From Paenibacillus sp. Root444D2 (GTDB lineage: Bacteria; Bacillota; Bacilli; Paenibacillales; NBRC-103111), in contig NZ_LMEO01000023.1 in assembly GCF_001426375.1 (NCBI RefSeq), positions 271,797-335,796 on the forward strand: a stretch of 64,000 nucleotides of DNA. The letters run 5' to 3'. Under the pieces are notes generated by a model. It was not told the DNA's origin, searched no databases, and saw nothing but the letters and a program-made list of their open reading frames with translations. Of the stretch, positions 36,501 to 45,581 are shown piece by piece (within the stretch, counting starts at the first letter, position 1; every line of letters starts with the position of its first letter). The position numbers and the translations under genes are program-made.

Positions 36501-38292
36501 CACCATGAAAGCGCGTAAACTTGTAGATACCCAGACGAATCTGATGGACCTGGGTGTAGACGGAAGCGTTTACTATACTTCGGGACCGAAGCTGTTTAAA
36601 CTACCTGTTCCTTTAGCTCAAGCTTCTATATCCATGGCCAAGGTTGCGCTGGATCAGGGGCAAAGTGAGCCGGTCATCAGTTCCGGTACTCTGGTGAACG
36701 GACTGCCTGCCATCTTAGCAGGGGGTACCACTTCCTTCACAAGCAGCGACCCGACTGTTCTGTCCGTTGTGTATGGAGAGGTTAAAGCGCTCAAGGCAGG
36801 AACGGCGAACGTTTATGCCGATATCACTTTAGGTGGAACGACGATCAGAACGAACACGATAGGAGTTACAGTGACTCGCCCACTGGTTATTGATCCTACC
36901 TTTACTGCAGATAAGACAACACTGACCAATACGGACGTCACCGTAACGATCGGCTATCCGACTGATGCAGCAGTGAAAGAATATAAACTGGGCGCAAGCG
37001 GTGCATGGACAGCATACACAAGCCCTATCGCCGTTTCGGACAACAACACCTTATATGCAAGAGCAGCGGATGCCGCAGGCAACGTATCCAATGAAACGAG
37101 TTATGTGATAGGCAACATCGATAAAATAGCTCCAGTTACTACAGCAAGCGTATCGCCTTTGCAACCGGATGGACCGAATGGGACGTACGCAAGTCCGGTC
37201 ACAGTTACATTGAATAGCAGCGATAGCTCTTCGACTGTAACCAACACGGTGTACAGTCTGGACAACGGGACTACATGGCAGCTTTATATTTCGCCAATTA
37301 CATTTGATAAGCAAGGCCAAGTTAAAGTGAGTTATAAGTCAACGGATCAAGCAGGGAATGTTGAGTCTCCTCAAATAGTTAGCTTTACGCTGTCGTCGAC
37401 AGCTGTTAAGGTTCAACTCAAAGACAGCAGCGGAAATCCACTCAGTGGAGGGGTAGTCAGCTACTACGACGGGGGATGGAAGGATTTTGGCATAACGGAT
37501 GCCTCCGGATCCGTAAGTAAAACATTGCCGAATAAGAGCTACACCTTTTCGATGAAATATGAAGGTACGATCAAGGAAAAGGTACAAAATACAGGAACCG
37601 ATACCGTGGTTGCGTTCCAGACGGTTAAAGTCAAGCTGCAATTGAAGGATAGTCTAGGGAATCCGCTGGATGTCGGCAGTGCGAGCTACTATGCTGGAAA
37701 CTGGCGGACTATCGGAACTACAAGCGGCGGTGAGATTAGCAAGGAATTATTGCCTGGCTCTTATACGTTTGACATGACTTATGAAGGAACGCACAAGGAA
37801 AAGGTACAGAATACCGATACTGACGCCGTGGTTGTGTTCCAGACGGTTAAAGTCAAGCTGCAATTGAAGGATAGCCAAGGGAATCCGCTGGATGTCGGCA
37901 GTGCAAGCTACTATGCAGGAAGCTGGCGTGCTATCGGAACTACGAGCGGCGGTGAGATTAGCAAGGAATTATTGCCTGGTTCCTATACGTTTGACATGAC
38001 TTATGAAGGAACACACAACGAAAAGGTACAAAATATTGGAACTGATCCTGTGGTTGTCTACCAGACGATCAACGTTAAGGTGCAGCTGAAGGATAGCCAA
38101 GGGAATCCAATCAATGGCGGCATGGTAAGCTATTATGCAGGAAGCTGGAGGCCCTTCGGAAATACAACCAGCGGAGAGATTAACAAGGAACTACTATCTG
38201 GTTCTTATACCTTTAGCGTGACATATGGAGCAACTCGCAAGGAAAGTGTAAATAACATAGCAACAAATCCAACGATACTGTTTCAGCTGTGA
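33589..38292 (+). CDS. large secreted beta-propeller protein with C-terminal repeats
   Basis: 1567 residues, exported by a signal peptide (cleavage after VRA or AEA, about residue 28-31). Two tandem carbohydrate-binding-like modules follow (about 38-205 and 205-355; VPNSGFEQD and INPGFEDP starts are typical of CBM4/9-type folds). Residues about 365-1010 hold a series of YxYD/LYxG repeats typical of a beta-propeller ([33 protein letters not shown]). Then an Ig-like segment ([20 protein letters not shown]), an OmpL47-like module ([25 protein letters not shown]), and four 74-residue repeats to the end. No wall anchor is seen. Binding of extracellular glycans is inferred. ATG 33589 chosen for spacing to AAAGGA. 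Confidence 0.8.
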   Translation: MTISMGERSPFSKWLFGLLALLCLALYLPSNVRAAEAAEIIPVPNSGFEQDLVSGKIPNWGYFSAGIPSGLSLSETTKFAGNRSLKMERTGAIAGALGAESVKLAVTPGKSYEAAIKLYIENFTGTPALWIRWHDAAGKPLNKQATYNISAPPLNKWLDIRAQGIAPADAAFATVFVYASSGTTMTAYVDEAQFIRVADTIAVINPGFEDPVSGATIPGWGLFSGTPAGSASISKTEQKSGLSSLLIEDTYTDKAVGLATQAISVNENGIYEAKASVYLVSGGAVNVYVKFYSNTGIELGTSSVSYGTPLNTWSQLKIEGIAPDNATTAKVLLYSGVATLSKAYFDDVSFSYKGDALKLPFKYGAPVDLGKATLTATTLGGAIGNGELYFVANGNPGTFYAVDAATGVINHSEPVPGTTETWAVTVGVDHKVYFGATNNRMFWKYDPVSQKVTLIGNNPSNNFLWDLDASSNGLIYGSTYPDAKVFSYDTNTGLFADLGSMHPVEQYARGAGVTDQYLYVGIGSKKHLMRMDRNSGEKIEIQLPFTGMDDFVHNISPYNGLLYIAHGTSLAVVNELTFEVKKQIAYTAPEAFDGKISPPSPYDANLLYYRNKFSNNLWAYNVSTNTVGPVTAQDTLPVAGSKAIDWITLPGVGQVLATLYDNGKYTLYNPNDNSIQTFQVAMARDGVNIQSMAEGPDHKLYLGGYIDGMSVFNESTQSYDVQASSPKSPHQVEEIGFLNGKTYFGAYGGARVYRYDASLPYNYGETKANNPGLVYTIPQSQDRPYAFASGDNKLFIGTVPVYGNMGGSLTIYNETTDKWTSTRNVVEDQSIIALAYKDGVVYGGTSIDGGLGTTTPTTAVAKLFKWDVATSTKLDEFVPVIPGLTSPRLLGGLSFGPDGLLWGGAWGSDTQGGSIFAIYAMNPGTNAVMKSKLLYPNASGGSTWRSFYLRWGQDGLLYTTIARYVTAIDPVTMKARKLVDTQTNLMDLGVDGSVYYTSGPKLFKLPVPLAQASISMAKVALDQGQSEPVISSGTLVNGLPAILAGGTTSFTSSDPTVLSVVYGEVKALKAGTANVYADITLGGTTIRTNTIGVTVTRPLVIDPTFTADKTTLTNTDVTVTIGYPTDAAVKEYKLGASGAWTAYTSPIAVSDNNTLYARAADAAGNVSNETSYVIGNIDKIAPVTTASVSPLQPDGPNGTYASPVTVTLNSSDSSSTVTNTVYSLDNGTTWQLYISPITFDKQGQVKVSYKSTDQAGNVESPQIVSFTLSSTAVKVQLKDSSGNPLSGGVVSYYDGGWKDFGITDASGSVSKTLPNKSYTFSMKYEGTIKEKVQNTGTDTVVAFQTVKVKLQLKDSLGNPLDVGSASYYAGNWRTIGTTSGGEISKELLPGSYTFDMTYEGTHKEKVQNTDTDAVVVFQTVKVKLQLKDSQGNPLDVGSASYYAGSWRAIGTTSGGEISKELLPGSYTFDMTYEGTHNEKVQNIGTDPVVVYQTINVKVQLKDSQGNPINGGMVSYYAGSWRPFGNTTSGEINKELLSGSYTFSVTYGATRKESVNNIATNPTILFQL
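37405..38289 (+). repeat. four tandem 222-bp in-frame repeats
   Basis: Copies begin at about 37405, 37624, 37846 and 38068; the middle pair is spaced exactly 222 bp (74 codons). Copies 2 and 3 are almost identical at DNA level, copies 1 and 4 more diverged. Each unit reads V-x-L-K-D-S-x-G-N-P-L, SYYAGx[21 protein letters not shown] and TDxVVVFQT. Confidence 0.9.
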
Positions 38293-38355
38293 ATATAACC
38301 TTACGATAGCTGTTTGCCGAGGGTGGGTTCTCGCCAATTAGGCTGCGTAAAAATT

Positions 38356-38398
38356 AAAAATCGGGTAGGGGAGTGTTTGCTCCTCTACCCGATTTTTT
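38356..38398 (+). terminator. rho-independent terminator
   Basis: AAAATCGGGTAGGGGAG and CTCCTCTACCCGATTTTTT form a long stem with a TGTTTG loop and T tail. Confidence 0.92.
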
Positions 38399-38469
38399 GA
38401 GAGATCGTGGATACGTGCCTAATCCCATTCGATATGGTAATTGATTATGTTTTTCAGATTGTCGATTCA

Positions 38470-38731
38470 TTCATCTCACGAGGTTGCTGGATGAATGAAT
38501 CCCTATTCGCGGTTGAATGATGTTGCAGAAAGTGCAACAATTGCTGCCTAAATCTCGCCTCTTTCTCTTCGTTGTTGCAGTCTGTACAACAATTTGGCCC
38601 TATACAAGCCATTTTGTAACAAATAGGCTCAAAGTGTTGTACAAACTGCAACTTCAAGGGGGAAAATAGCCTTTGGGCGTGTGAATTGTTGTAGAAACTA
38701 CAACAATGGTAACCTCCTTAGCCCATCTACC
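38470..38731 (-). repeat. hairpin-rich dispersed repeat, copy B
   Basis: Inverted counterpart of 1245-1505. All four TTGTTGYA-N5-TRCAACA dyads are kept, for example TTGTTGTAGAAACTACAACA at about 38685-38704, as are GGATGAATGAATCC and the blocks around TTGAAGTTGCAGTTTGTACA (reverse strand). The spaces between dyads differ more than the dyads themselves. Confidence 0.75.
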
Positions 38732-38862
38732 CGTTGTGAGAAGGCATACTGCGTCTTGGGCTTAACTCGAGTAGAATTCTCTAGGAAGATGCTCACCCGA
38801 GATGGCGCATGCGAGTTTTTTATCTGGAGCAATCAAGATTTCTACTCGCATTAGTGCCTATC

Positions 38863-40239
38863 CTAATAGGCGTCTCTCAGCCTTCGGCAAACCGTCTCAA
38901 AGTCGTCGAGCCGTGCCCAGTAAAGCTTGAGAATGTGCCTCATGGTTTCCAATTCGTGGAAAGTGACATTCATGTCGGTATAGAAACTAAATGTCGGGAT
39001 GATGTCCCGGTACATGAAGAACCGGGAAGGACGCGCTAACGTTTCTTCCCCGATCCACTCCGCTGCCGTTTTGACACTAGGAATGGTAAGGGTTGTTTTG
39101 CGAATATGCAGCTGCGCTTCGTTCGAAACGAGAAAATCGAGCATAGCTTGGGCTGCTTCCTTTTGTTTGCTTGACTTAATGACCGCAAGACCAATGATTA
39201 AAAGCTGAGTCTTTGCTTCTAACGAATAGGGAAGCGGTGCGATGTCGTAATTAAATTCAGCATTACGCAAATGGTTCAAGCTGTAATAGCTGGTCACGAT
39301 CATGGACGTTTTTTGCTGCAAGAAAAATCGTTCGGCATCAGAGTCATTCTCCGACATATAGACGGTGTCTGGGTTCATTCCTTCAAACAGTCCAAGGCTT
39401 GTTTGCATCGCTTTTCGAAAATTATCGTTGTTGAAAATCAGCTTACCATGCTGGTCTCGTTCAAAAACGACCTTGTTTTGCAGCAAAAAGAGCGGCCACC
39501 GATTGATGGATTGCAGGTGAAACAAGATGCCGATTCGGTCATGCTTTTGGGTTAAGGCTAGTGCTGCTGTCTGTACATCGTTCCAACTCCAACTGCTATC
39601 CGGCTCTGGCAATGCTGCTTCTTTGAAATGATCTCGGTTGTAACATAAGACGATCGGTGAAAAAATAAAAGGCTGCACGTACAAATGATTGTCTTTGGTG
39701 AACGGTCCCGACAGAAAGGGATACGTGCTATTCTTTCGTTCAAGCGGCTCTAGGATATCCGAGACTGCTCCAGTTTCAGTAACCGTTTCGTAGTTTTGGG
39801 TATTTAACGTGATAAGGTCGAGCCCGTCTCTCTCCATGGCTTCCTTCACGTTCTGAGAAAAATACGAATTCGAAAGAGGAATCATCTGGACGACAATATG
39901 CGGATGCTGTTGTTGAAACCTTTCGACTAGCTCTAATAAATTAGCTTCAAGAGTGAGGGTAGGGTAATAACCGAATTTCAGGGTAAGCTTTTCGTTTCGA
40001 CCCGTCCCAACAACGCGCGTCCCGATTCGCGGCGCTTTTTCGATCATCTCTTGATCGAGTAGCAGCTCCAGTCCTTTGCGAACCGAGTTTTTACTAAGTT
40101 GAAATTGTTCAGCAAGTGTTAATTCGGAAGGTAAAAAGTCACCGGGCTGAAGTTTTCCGGTTACGATGTCGCTCTGTAATGTCGTGACCATGTCTTCCAA
40201 TCGGGTTCGGAAGGTTGATCGTTTGGGTTTACCCGCCAT
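38863..40239 (-). CDS. GntR-type regulator fused to a solute-binding-protein domain
   Basis: 458 residues without signal peptide. Residues about 10-80 are a GntR winged helix (MVTTLQSDIVTGKLQPGDFL, SELTLAEQFQLSKNSVRKGLELLLDQEMI). From about 88 the chain is a family 1 ABC solute-binding fold: LKFGYYPTLTLEANLLELVERFQQQHPHI, GLDLITLNTQNYETV, LYVQPFIFSPIVLCYNRDHF, SWSWNDVQTAALALT, and LDFLVSNEAQLHI. I infer a cytoplasmic regulator that uses a binding-protein domain as its ligand sensor, analogous to the LacI/GntR pairing. The AGGAGGTT site before ATG 40239 supports the start. It is divergent from the amino acid importer operon at 40471, but its sugar-type binding fold does not obviously match that operon. 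Confidence 0.8.
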   Translation of the reverse strand: MAGKPKRSTFRTRLEDMVTTLQSDIVTGKLQPGDFLPSELTLAEQFQLSKNSVRKGLELLLDQEMIEKAPRIGTRVVGTGRNEKLTLKFGYYPTLTLEANLLELVERFQQQHPHIVVQMIPLSNSYFSQNVKEAMERDGLDLITLNTQNYETVTETGAVSDILEPLERKNSTYPFLSGPFTKDNHLYVQPFIFSPIVLCYNRDHFKEAALPEPDSSWSWNDVQTAALALTQKHDRIGILFHLQSINRWPLFLLQNKVVFERDQHGKLIFNNDNFRKAMQTSLGLFEGMNPDTVYMSENDSDAERFFLQQKTSMIVTSYYSLNHLRNAEFNYDIAPLPYSLEAKTQLLIIGLAVIKSSKQKEAAQAMLDFLVSNEAQLHIRKTTLTIPSVKTAAEWIGEETLARPSRFFMYRDIIPTFSFYTDMNVTFHELETMRHILKLYWARLDDFETVCRRLRDAY

Positions 40240-40470
40240 TTATTTTAGAACCTCCGGGCCATTCAATGTTGGTATCTATCTGGGTTATATTATAGTATGC
40301 CAAGCTGATCAGACACAAGGTTCGTAAACTTGCTGTCATCATTTTTTTCTAACTAAATGTCGGATTGCATAAGATTCCATAGTTTTTTCTTTATCATTTA
40401 AATACATCAAGTGTTAATTTACATAACAAACAGTTTACATCAATGATGATTCATCGAAGGGGGGGTTCCA
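40240..40470. promoter_or_regulatory. divergent promoter region, GntR-SBP / amino acid importer
   Basis: 231 bases, strongly AT-rich in the second half (TTTTTTCTAAC, ATAAC, AAACAGTTTACATC). No operator or promoter could be fixed with confidence. AAGGGGGGG lies directly upstream of the TTG start at 40471. Confidence 0.35.
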
Positions 40471-41199
40471 TTGATCTCATTTCGTCAAGTAGAGAAGCAT
40501 TACGGCGATTTCCATGTGCTCAAAGGAATTAATCTTCAGATCAAGCAGGGGGAAGTCGTTGTCGTTGTAGGTCCGTCAGGTTCTGGCAAGAGTACACTGC
40601 TAAGATGTATCAACCGACTGGAAACCATCACAAGCGGTGAGCTTGTCGTGAATGAGTACAAGGTCAGTGATAAGAAAATGGATATGAACAAGCTGCGTCG
40701 AGATATCGGCATGGTATTCCAACATTTCAATCTGTATCCGCATAAGAAAGTGATCGATAACATTACACTTGCTCCGATGAAGGTGCATGGTATGGCTAAG
40801 AAAGAAGCCGACGAGATCGCAATGTATTTTCTGGATAAGGTTGGTATTCAGGATAAGGCGTACAGTTTTCCTTCACAGTTATCCGGCGGGCAGCAGCAGC
40901 GTGTGGCTATTGCGAGGGGACTTGCGATGAAGCCGAAAATTATGTTGTTTGATGAGCCCACATCAGCCTTGGATCCGGAGATGGTTGGAGAGGTTCTTGA
41001 TGTCATGAAGGCGCTTGCAAATGAAGGAATGACAATGGTTGTGGTTACACACGAGATGGGCTTTGCCCGTGAAGTAGCCGATCGTGTTGTTTTTATGGAC
41101 AAAGGTCAGATAGTAGAAGAGTCGCCACCTGAGGAATTCTTCGTCAACCCACGAGAAGAAAGAGCAAAATTATTTTTGAATCGCGTACTTAACCATTAA
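40471..41199 (+). CDS. polar amino acid ABC transporter ATPase (GlnQ-like)
   Basis: 242 residues. Walker [10 protein letters not shown] (about 35-43), Q-loop [12 protein letters not shown], signature [19 protein letters not shown], Walker [15 protein letters not shown] and the H-loop [14 protein letters not shown]. This is the GlnQ/HisP/ArtM pattern. It powers the two permeases at 42161 and 42835. TTG start preceded by AGGGGGGG. First gene of the cluster that continues through the response regulator at 46484. Confidence 0.93.
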   Translation: MISFRQVEKHYGDFHVLKGINLQIKQGEVVVVVGPSGSGKSTLLRCINRLETITSGELVVNEYKVSDKKMDMNKLRRDIGMVFQHFNLYPHKKVIDNITLAPMKVHGMAKKEADEIAMYFLDKVGIQDKAYSFPSQLSGGQQQRVAIARGLAMKPKIMLFDEPTSALDPEMVGEVLDVMKALANEGMTMVVVTHEMGFAREVADRVVFMDKGQIVEESPPEEFFVNPREERAKLFLNRVLNH

Positions 41200-41206
41200 T
41201 AAGGAG

Positions 41207-42091
41207 ATGAACAAAACCATGATGTCAAAAAAGTGGAATTTCATGTTTATGTTAATTACGATATTCGCATTGGCGGGGTGTGCCTCTAACGGCACAAAAG
41301 GAGGCGCATCAAGCACTCCGGCTACTTCTCCGGCAGCAAGCAGCGCTCCAAGCACTGCAAAACCGGCAGGTGGAGCGACCGTTCTGGATGAGATCAAAAG
41401 CAGAGGCAAAGTTGTCGTTGGTGTGAAATTTGATACTAAGCTATTCGGTTTGAAGAACCCGACTGGCGGTGAAGTTGAAGGATTCGATATCGACATTGCG
41501 AAAGCATTAGCAAAAGAAATCCTAGGCGATGAAAAGAAAATTGAGTTAAAAGAAGTAACGTCCAAGACCCGCATTCCGATGCTCGACAACAAGGAAATTG
41601 ACATGATTGTCGCGACGATGACGATTACCGAAGAGCGGAAGAAACAAGTAGAGTTTTCCAATGTTTATTTTAAAGCAGGACAGTCTTTGCTCGTCAAGAA
41701 AGGCAGCCCTATTAAGAGTGTAGCGGATGTTAAAAAAGGAACGAAAGTATTGGCTGTGAAAGGTGCTACTTCCGTTGCGAATATTAAAGCGAAATCCCCG
41801 GATGCCACCATACTTGAGTTTGATAATTACCAAGATGCTTTCAGCGCCCTGAAGGCGGGTCAAGGGGACACGTTGACCACAGATAATGCCATTCTCTATG
41901 GCATGATGGTACAAGATAAGAATTTCGAAGTAGTTGGCGAACCGTTCACGGATGAGCCTTATGGTATCGCAATTAAGAAAGGTGAGACTGCTCTTACAAC
42001 TGCTGTGAATGATGGACTGAAGAAGTTGGAATCCAGCGGTGAATACGCGAAAATCTACGAGAAATGGATTGGCAAAGCGCCAACCAAATAA
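41207..42091 (+). CDS. polar amino acid binding lipoprotein
   Basis: 294 residues. Lipobox LAGCA (Cys near residue 25), then an Ala/Ser/Pro linker and a family 3 solute-binding domain: GKVVVGVKFDTKLFGLKNP, GFDIDIAKALAKEILGD, VTSKTRIPMLDNKEIDMIVATMTITEERKK (abbreviated motif: DMIVATMTITEERK) and TTDNAILYGM. The block order resembles glutamate/aspartate/glutamine binding proteins (PEB1, GlnH). The neighbouring GlnK/GlnL pair favours glutamine or glutamate, but this is inference. Overlap-free, 7 bases after the ATPase gene. Confidence 0.92.
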   Translation: MNKTMMSKKWNFMFMLITIFALAGCASNGTKGGASSTPATSPAASSAPSTAKPAGGATVLDEIKSRGKVVVGVKFDTKLFGLKNPTGGEVEGFDIDIAKALAKEILGDEKKIELKEVTSKTRIPMLDNKEIDMIVATMTITEERKKQVEFSNVYFKAGQSLLVKKGSPIKSVADVKKGTKVLAVKGATSVANIKAKSPDATILEFDNYQDAFSALKAGQGDTLTTDNAILYGMMVQDKNFEVVGEPFTDEPYGIAIKKGETALTTAVNDGLKKLESSGEYAKIYEKWIGKAPTK

Positions 42092-42112
42092 GAGTAACAA
42101 GAATAAAAGAAG

Positions 42113-42138
42113 AGATGGGTGGCAGCTGCTGCCCATCT
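42113..42138 (+). terminator. intercistronic hairpin
   Basis: AGATGGGTGGCA and TGCTGCCCATCT form a 12-pair stem (two G-U) with a two-base loop, 21 bases after the binding-protein stop and before the permease start. No long T run, so mRNA stabilisation or partial termination is more likely than full stop. Confidence 0.65.
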
Positions 42139-42160
42139 TCTGTCTATGAGGGGGGAGCGC

Positions 42161-42814
42161 ATGCCGGATTTCTCGATTTTTACCGATTATTTTGATATCT
42201 ACATGAAGGGCTTCTTCAACACGATCATTGCCAGTGTTATTGCGTTAATTGGCAGCTTTGTGCTGGGTACGGTCATTGCTATTTTTCGTATAGGATCGGT
42301 GAAACCTCTGCAATGGATAGGAACTGCCTACGTAGAGTTCATTCGAAACATACCGCTCTTGCTTGTTGTATTCGTGTTCTTCTATGGGCTGCCGTCCATG
42401 GGTATTACCCTTAGCGGATTCGTTTGCGGGACCTTAGGCCTTACGGTGTACACGGCATCTTTTATCGCAGAAGCGATCCGAGCCGGTATTATGTCGGTGC
42501 CCAAAGGTCAATCTGAGGCAGCACAGTCCTCGGGACTGACCTATTTCCAAACGATGTGGCATATCGTCCTTCCGCAAGCGATCAAAATTGTTATACCACC
42601 GCTTAGCAACCAATTTATTAACCTCGTTAAGAACTCGTCCGTACTTGGCGTATTCGCAGGTTTTGACCTCATGTATTTCGGGGATCAGGTCGCAAGTGAG
42701 ACTTATGCTACTTTCGATACCTATATCTTCGTTGCTGTGCTTTATTTGATACTCACGCTGCCGCTAAGTTACATGGCCTTACGCCTAGAACGTAAATTAG
42801 CTCGTACGGACTGA
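42161..42814 (+). CDS. polar amino acid ABC permease 1
   Basis: 217 residues, about five membrane helices. VEFIRNIPLLLVVFVFFYGLP (motif VEFIRNIPLLL) and the EAA-type loop VPKGQSEAAQSSGLTYFQTMWH are typical of His/Glu/Gln permeases. ATG 42161 selected because GGGGGGAG lies four bases upstream; an earlier in-frame start would run through the hairpin. Confidence 0.92.
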   Translation: MPDFSIFTDYFDIYMKGFFNTIIASVIALIGSFVLGTVIAIFRIGSVKPLQWIGTAYVEFIRNIPLLLVVFVFFYGLPSMGITLSGFVCGTLGLTVYTASFIAEAIRAGIMSVPKGQSEAAQSSGLTYFQTMWHIVLPQAIKIVIPPLSNQFINLVKNSSVLGVFAGFDLMYFGDQVASETYATFDTYIFVAVLYLILTLPLSYMALRLERKLARTD

Positions 42815-42834
42815 CTTTAGGGGGAGGTGAACGA

Positions 42835-43485
42835 ATGGATATCATGCATGCTTTCTCAGCTGATAATGTAAGGTTTGTATTTGAAGGTTTCTATATGACA
42901 CTTAAAGTCGCTGCGATCTCTATTGTATTGAGCTTTATTGTGGGATGTGTAGTCGGGACAATCCGGTATACGAAGCTGCCGGTTGTTTCACCGATTCTGG
43001 CCATAGCAGTCGAGCTCATTCGCAATTTACCGCTGCTGTTAATTATATTCTTCTCAAGATTTGCCTTACCGGATATCGGGATTAAACTCGGACCCATGAA
43101 TGCAACGATCTTGGCCTTAACGCTATTTGAAGGCGCGATGATTGCAGAGATTGTGCGGAGTGGCCTGACTTCCATCGATAAAGGGCAGATTGAAGCCGCT
43201 AGATCTTCAGGACTAGGCTATGTGCAAACACTTTGGCATATTGTTTTACCTCAGGGGTTGCGTCGAATGATGCCGCCACTCGTGAGTCAATTTATATCCC
43301 TGTTAAAAGATACTTCTCTTGCGATTGTAATTTCCTTGCCTGAACTGATGCACCATGCGAAAATAGTAATTGGACAAAACTACAGTTATACCATTCCTAT
43401 TTTATTTTTAGTGGCTATTCTGTATTTCGCTGTGAATTATGCCCTATCATTAGCAGCCCGCAGGATGGAATCAAGGTTGGTATAA
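42835..43485 (+). CDS. polar amino acid ABC permease 2
   Basis: 216 residues. Same family as permease 1: VELIRNLPLLLIIFFSRFALP and the loop IDKGQIEAARSSGLGYVQTLWH, followed by SQFISLLKDTSLAIVISLPEL. The two permeases form a heterodimer on the GlnQ-like ATPase. GGGGGAGGTGA lies upstream, 20 bases after permease 1. Confidence 0.92.
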   Translation: MDIMHAFSADNVRFVFEGFYMTLKVAAISIVLSFIVGCVVGTIRYTKLPVVSPILAIAVELIRNLPLLLIIFFSRFALPDIGIKLGPMNATILALTLFEGAMIAEIVRSGLTSIDKGQIEAARSSGLGYVQTLWHIVLPQGLRRMMPPLVSQFISLLKDTSLAIVISLPELMHHAKIVIGQNYSYTIPILFLVAILYFAVNYALSLAARRMESRLV

Positions 43486-43519
43486 GAGGAATTTAACATC
43501 CAGAAGGAGTCTTGGCATC

Positions 43520-44281
43520 ATGTTACATGTAAGTTGGGAAATGATGATATTCATCATCATCGGAGGTTTTGTAGCGGCTTATGTAGATTCTGTCGTTGGT
43601 GGAGGAGGGCTGATTGCTCTTCCGGTTCTGCTGGCAACTGGATTACCTCCAGCTGTCGCGCTGGGAACGAACAAATTGGCGGGCACCATGTCATCTCTGA
43701 CGAGTACGATTTCATTCATGCGGTCTGGGAATGTTGATCTAAAAGTCGTACGAGGTTTGTTCTTTTTATCTCTCTTAGGAGCTGTATGCGGAACGATGGT
43801 GCTGCGGCAAATACCTTCTGATTTCTTGAGGCCGCTGGTTGTCGTTATGCTTATATTGATCACCATCTACACGATTTTTCGCAAAAACTGGGGAGATCTT
43901 TCTACCTTCCGCCAATTCTCAACGAAAACAGCGATGTTAATGGGCTTCGCAGCATTCGGTTTGGGTTTTTATGATGGTTTCTTCGGACCGGGGACTGGTT
44001 CCTTTCTTATTTTTGTTTTTCTGATGTTAGGATTCGATTTCGTCAAAGCAGCTGGTAATGCCAAGGTCCTAAATTTCGGGAGCAACGTGGCTAGCTTGGC
44101 AACTTTCATGGTTCTAGGATCCATTAATTATGGGATAGGCATTCCGATGGGAATAGCCATGGTTTGTGGATCTTTGCTGGGCTCACGCATGGCGATCCGC
44201 AAAGGCTCAGCGTATGTTCGACCGTTATTTCTTACCGTTTGTATACTCCTCATTGGTAAACAGATATGGGATATCTTGTAG
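43520..44281 (+). CDS. TauE/SafE (TSUP) membrane transporter
   Basis: 253 residues, about eight helices. The N-terminal GGFVAAYVDSVVGGGGLIALP and the second-half FYDGFFGPGTGSFLIFVFLMLGFDF are the twin signature repeats of the TSUP family (sulfite, sulfoacetate or organic anion exporters). Its place between an amino acid importer and a two-component system suggests it expels an anionic breakdown product, or sulfur compound, of the imported substrate; the substrate is not known. AGAAGGAG precedes the start. Confidence 0.88.
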   Translation: MLHVSWEMMIFIIIGGFVAAYVDSVVGGGGLIALPVLLATGLPPAVALGTNKLAGTMSSLTSTISFMRSGNVDLKVVRGLFFLSLLGAVCGTMVLRQIPSDFLRPLVVVMLILITIYTIFRKNWGDLSTFRQFSTKTAMLMGFAAFGLGFYDGFFGPGTGSFLIFVFLMLGFDFVKAAGNAKVLNFGSNVASLATFMVLGSINYGIGIPMGIAMVCGSLLGSRMAIRKGSAYVRPLFLTVCILLIGKQIWDIL

Positions 44282-45576
44282 GGGGTGAAAGGCTGGGACG
44301 CTTAAAGAATGAAGGGCTGCAAATGATTCTCGTCGCTATTGTGACGGCCATAGCCGGAGAGTTTAAGATCACACCTTTCAGTGGCGAAATGTTTCGGATT
44401 GGTCTTGGCAGCAGCGCCTTTCTACTCAGTTTGCTTTTGATGAAGCACCTGCCTTATGTCTATACTGGTATCATTACCGGAATCACTGTTTTGCTATTTC
44501 GGACGTTGGAAGATGGTATCCTATTACATGGGGCCATGTCTTTCAGCGCGAGCGCGCAAACGCATTTATCAGCCGCATTTTATTATATGGCCTTTGCGAT
44601 TGCCATGAGCTTCATTAAACGGAATTGGGATCAATTCCACCCTTTTGTTCTTGGGTTGTTCTTATCGGTAATTGATCTTATGTCCAATGAGATTGAATTG
44701 CTGGCGCGCAGCTTAATTTTTCATTCAGTGAACATGTTTACGGAGCAATTACTGTATATCACAGTTACCGCTGTCGTGCGGAGCTACTTCGTGGTTGGTA
44801 TCTACAATAGTGTAACCATTAATCAAATGCGAGTCGTGCATAATGAGCAGCAGAAGCGCATGGAGCAGATGTTAAATACGAATAGCGGTTTATATGGCGA
44901 AGTATTTTACTTGCGGAAGTCGATGGATACGATTGAGCAAATAACAGCCAAGAGCCACAATTTATATGAAAAAATCAATGGCGCGGGGTTAAAGAGCTAC
45001 TCTCGCACCATTTTGGAAATTACCCAGCAAATTCATGAAGTCAAAAAAGATTCGCAACGCATCCTAGCCGGGTTGTTGAAGCTGTTCGATCGCGATTTCG
45101 CTTCCGATATGAGGTTGGCCGAAGTTGTGGAGTTCGCTATCAAATCCAACTTGGGTTACAGTGCGATGCTTGGCAAAAAGATTCAATTCAAAAGCGACAT
45201 TCAAACGGACTACTGTTCGGATCAATATCTACCCCTTTTAACCGTAATCAATAATCTCGTATCAAATGCTGTTGAAGCAATTGAAGATCAAGGATCCATT
45301 CTCGTAAGTGCTTCTGAACAGGGTGCTGAGACCGTCATAATCGTTGCCGACACCGGTGTTGGCATTTCTGAGCAGGATAAAGATATGATTTTTGCACCTG
45401 GTTTTACGACCAAATTCAATCTGGAGGGCTTTGCCGCGACAGGGATTGGACTCTCTCATGTTCGAGATATTGTTCATTCTTTAGGTGGAGACATTCATTT
45501 ACGCTCTGACGAGCCGGGTTTTCAAACCACTTTTGTGATTACTATATTGACCGATACGTTGAAAAAAGGAGCGTAG
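44266..45576 (+). CDS. GlnK/YcbA-like sensor histidine kinase
   Basis: 436 residues from the first possible ATG, which overlaps the TSUP gene by 16 bases. About six N-terminal membrane helices (AIVTAIAGEFKITPF to LYITVTAVV), then a dimerisation segment with the probable phospho-His in EITQQIHEVKKDSQRI and an HATPase domain (VINNLVSNAVEAIEDQG, VADTGVGI, FAATGIGLSHVRDIV). This layout is that of B. subtilis GlnK (YcbA), which senses glutamine. The start is uncertain: a CTG at 44293 and an ATG at 44323 also have purine-rich sequences ahead of them (GGGGGTG for the first). It is followed by its regulator after five bases. Confidence 0.85.
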   Translation: MGYLVGGERLGRLKNEGLQMILVAIVTAIAGEFKITPFSGEMFRIGLGSSAFLLSLLLMKHLPYVYTGIITGITVLLFRTLEDGILLHGAMSFSASAQTHLSAAFYYMAFAIAMSFIKRNWDQFHPFVLGLFLSVIDLMSNEIELLARSLIFHSVNMFTEQLLYITVTAVVRSYFVVGIYNSVTINQMRVVHNEQQKRMEQMLNTNSGLYGEVFYLRKSMDTIEQITAKSHNLYEKINGAGLKSYSRTILEITQQIHEVKKDSQRILAGLLKLFDRDFASDMRLAEVVEFAIKSNLGYSAMLGKKIQFKSDIQTDYCSDQYLPLLTVINNLVSNAVEAIEDQGSILVSASEQGAETVIIVADTGVGISEQDKDMIFAPGFTTKFNLEGFAATGIGLSHVRDIVHSLGGDIHLRSDEPGFQTTFVITILTDTLKKGA

Positions 45577-45581
45577 AGATC

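Noticed and set aside
38454..38657. 67-codon frame on the minus strand
   Set aside because: Lies inside dispersed repeat copy B; no start signal and no conservation with copy A.
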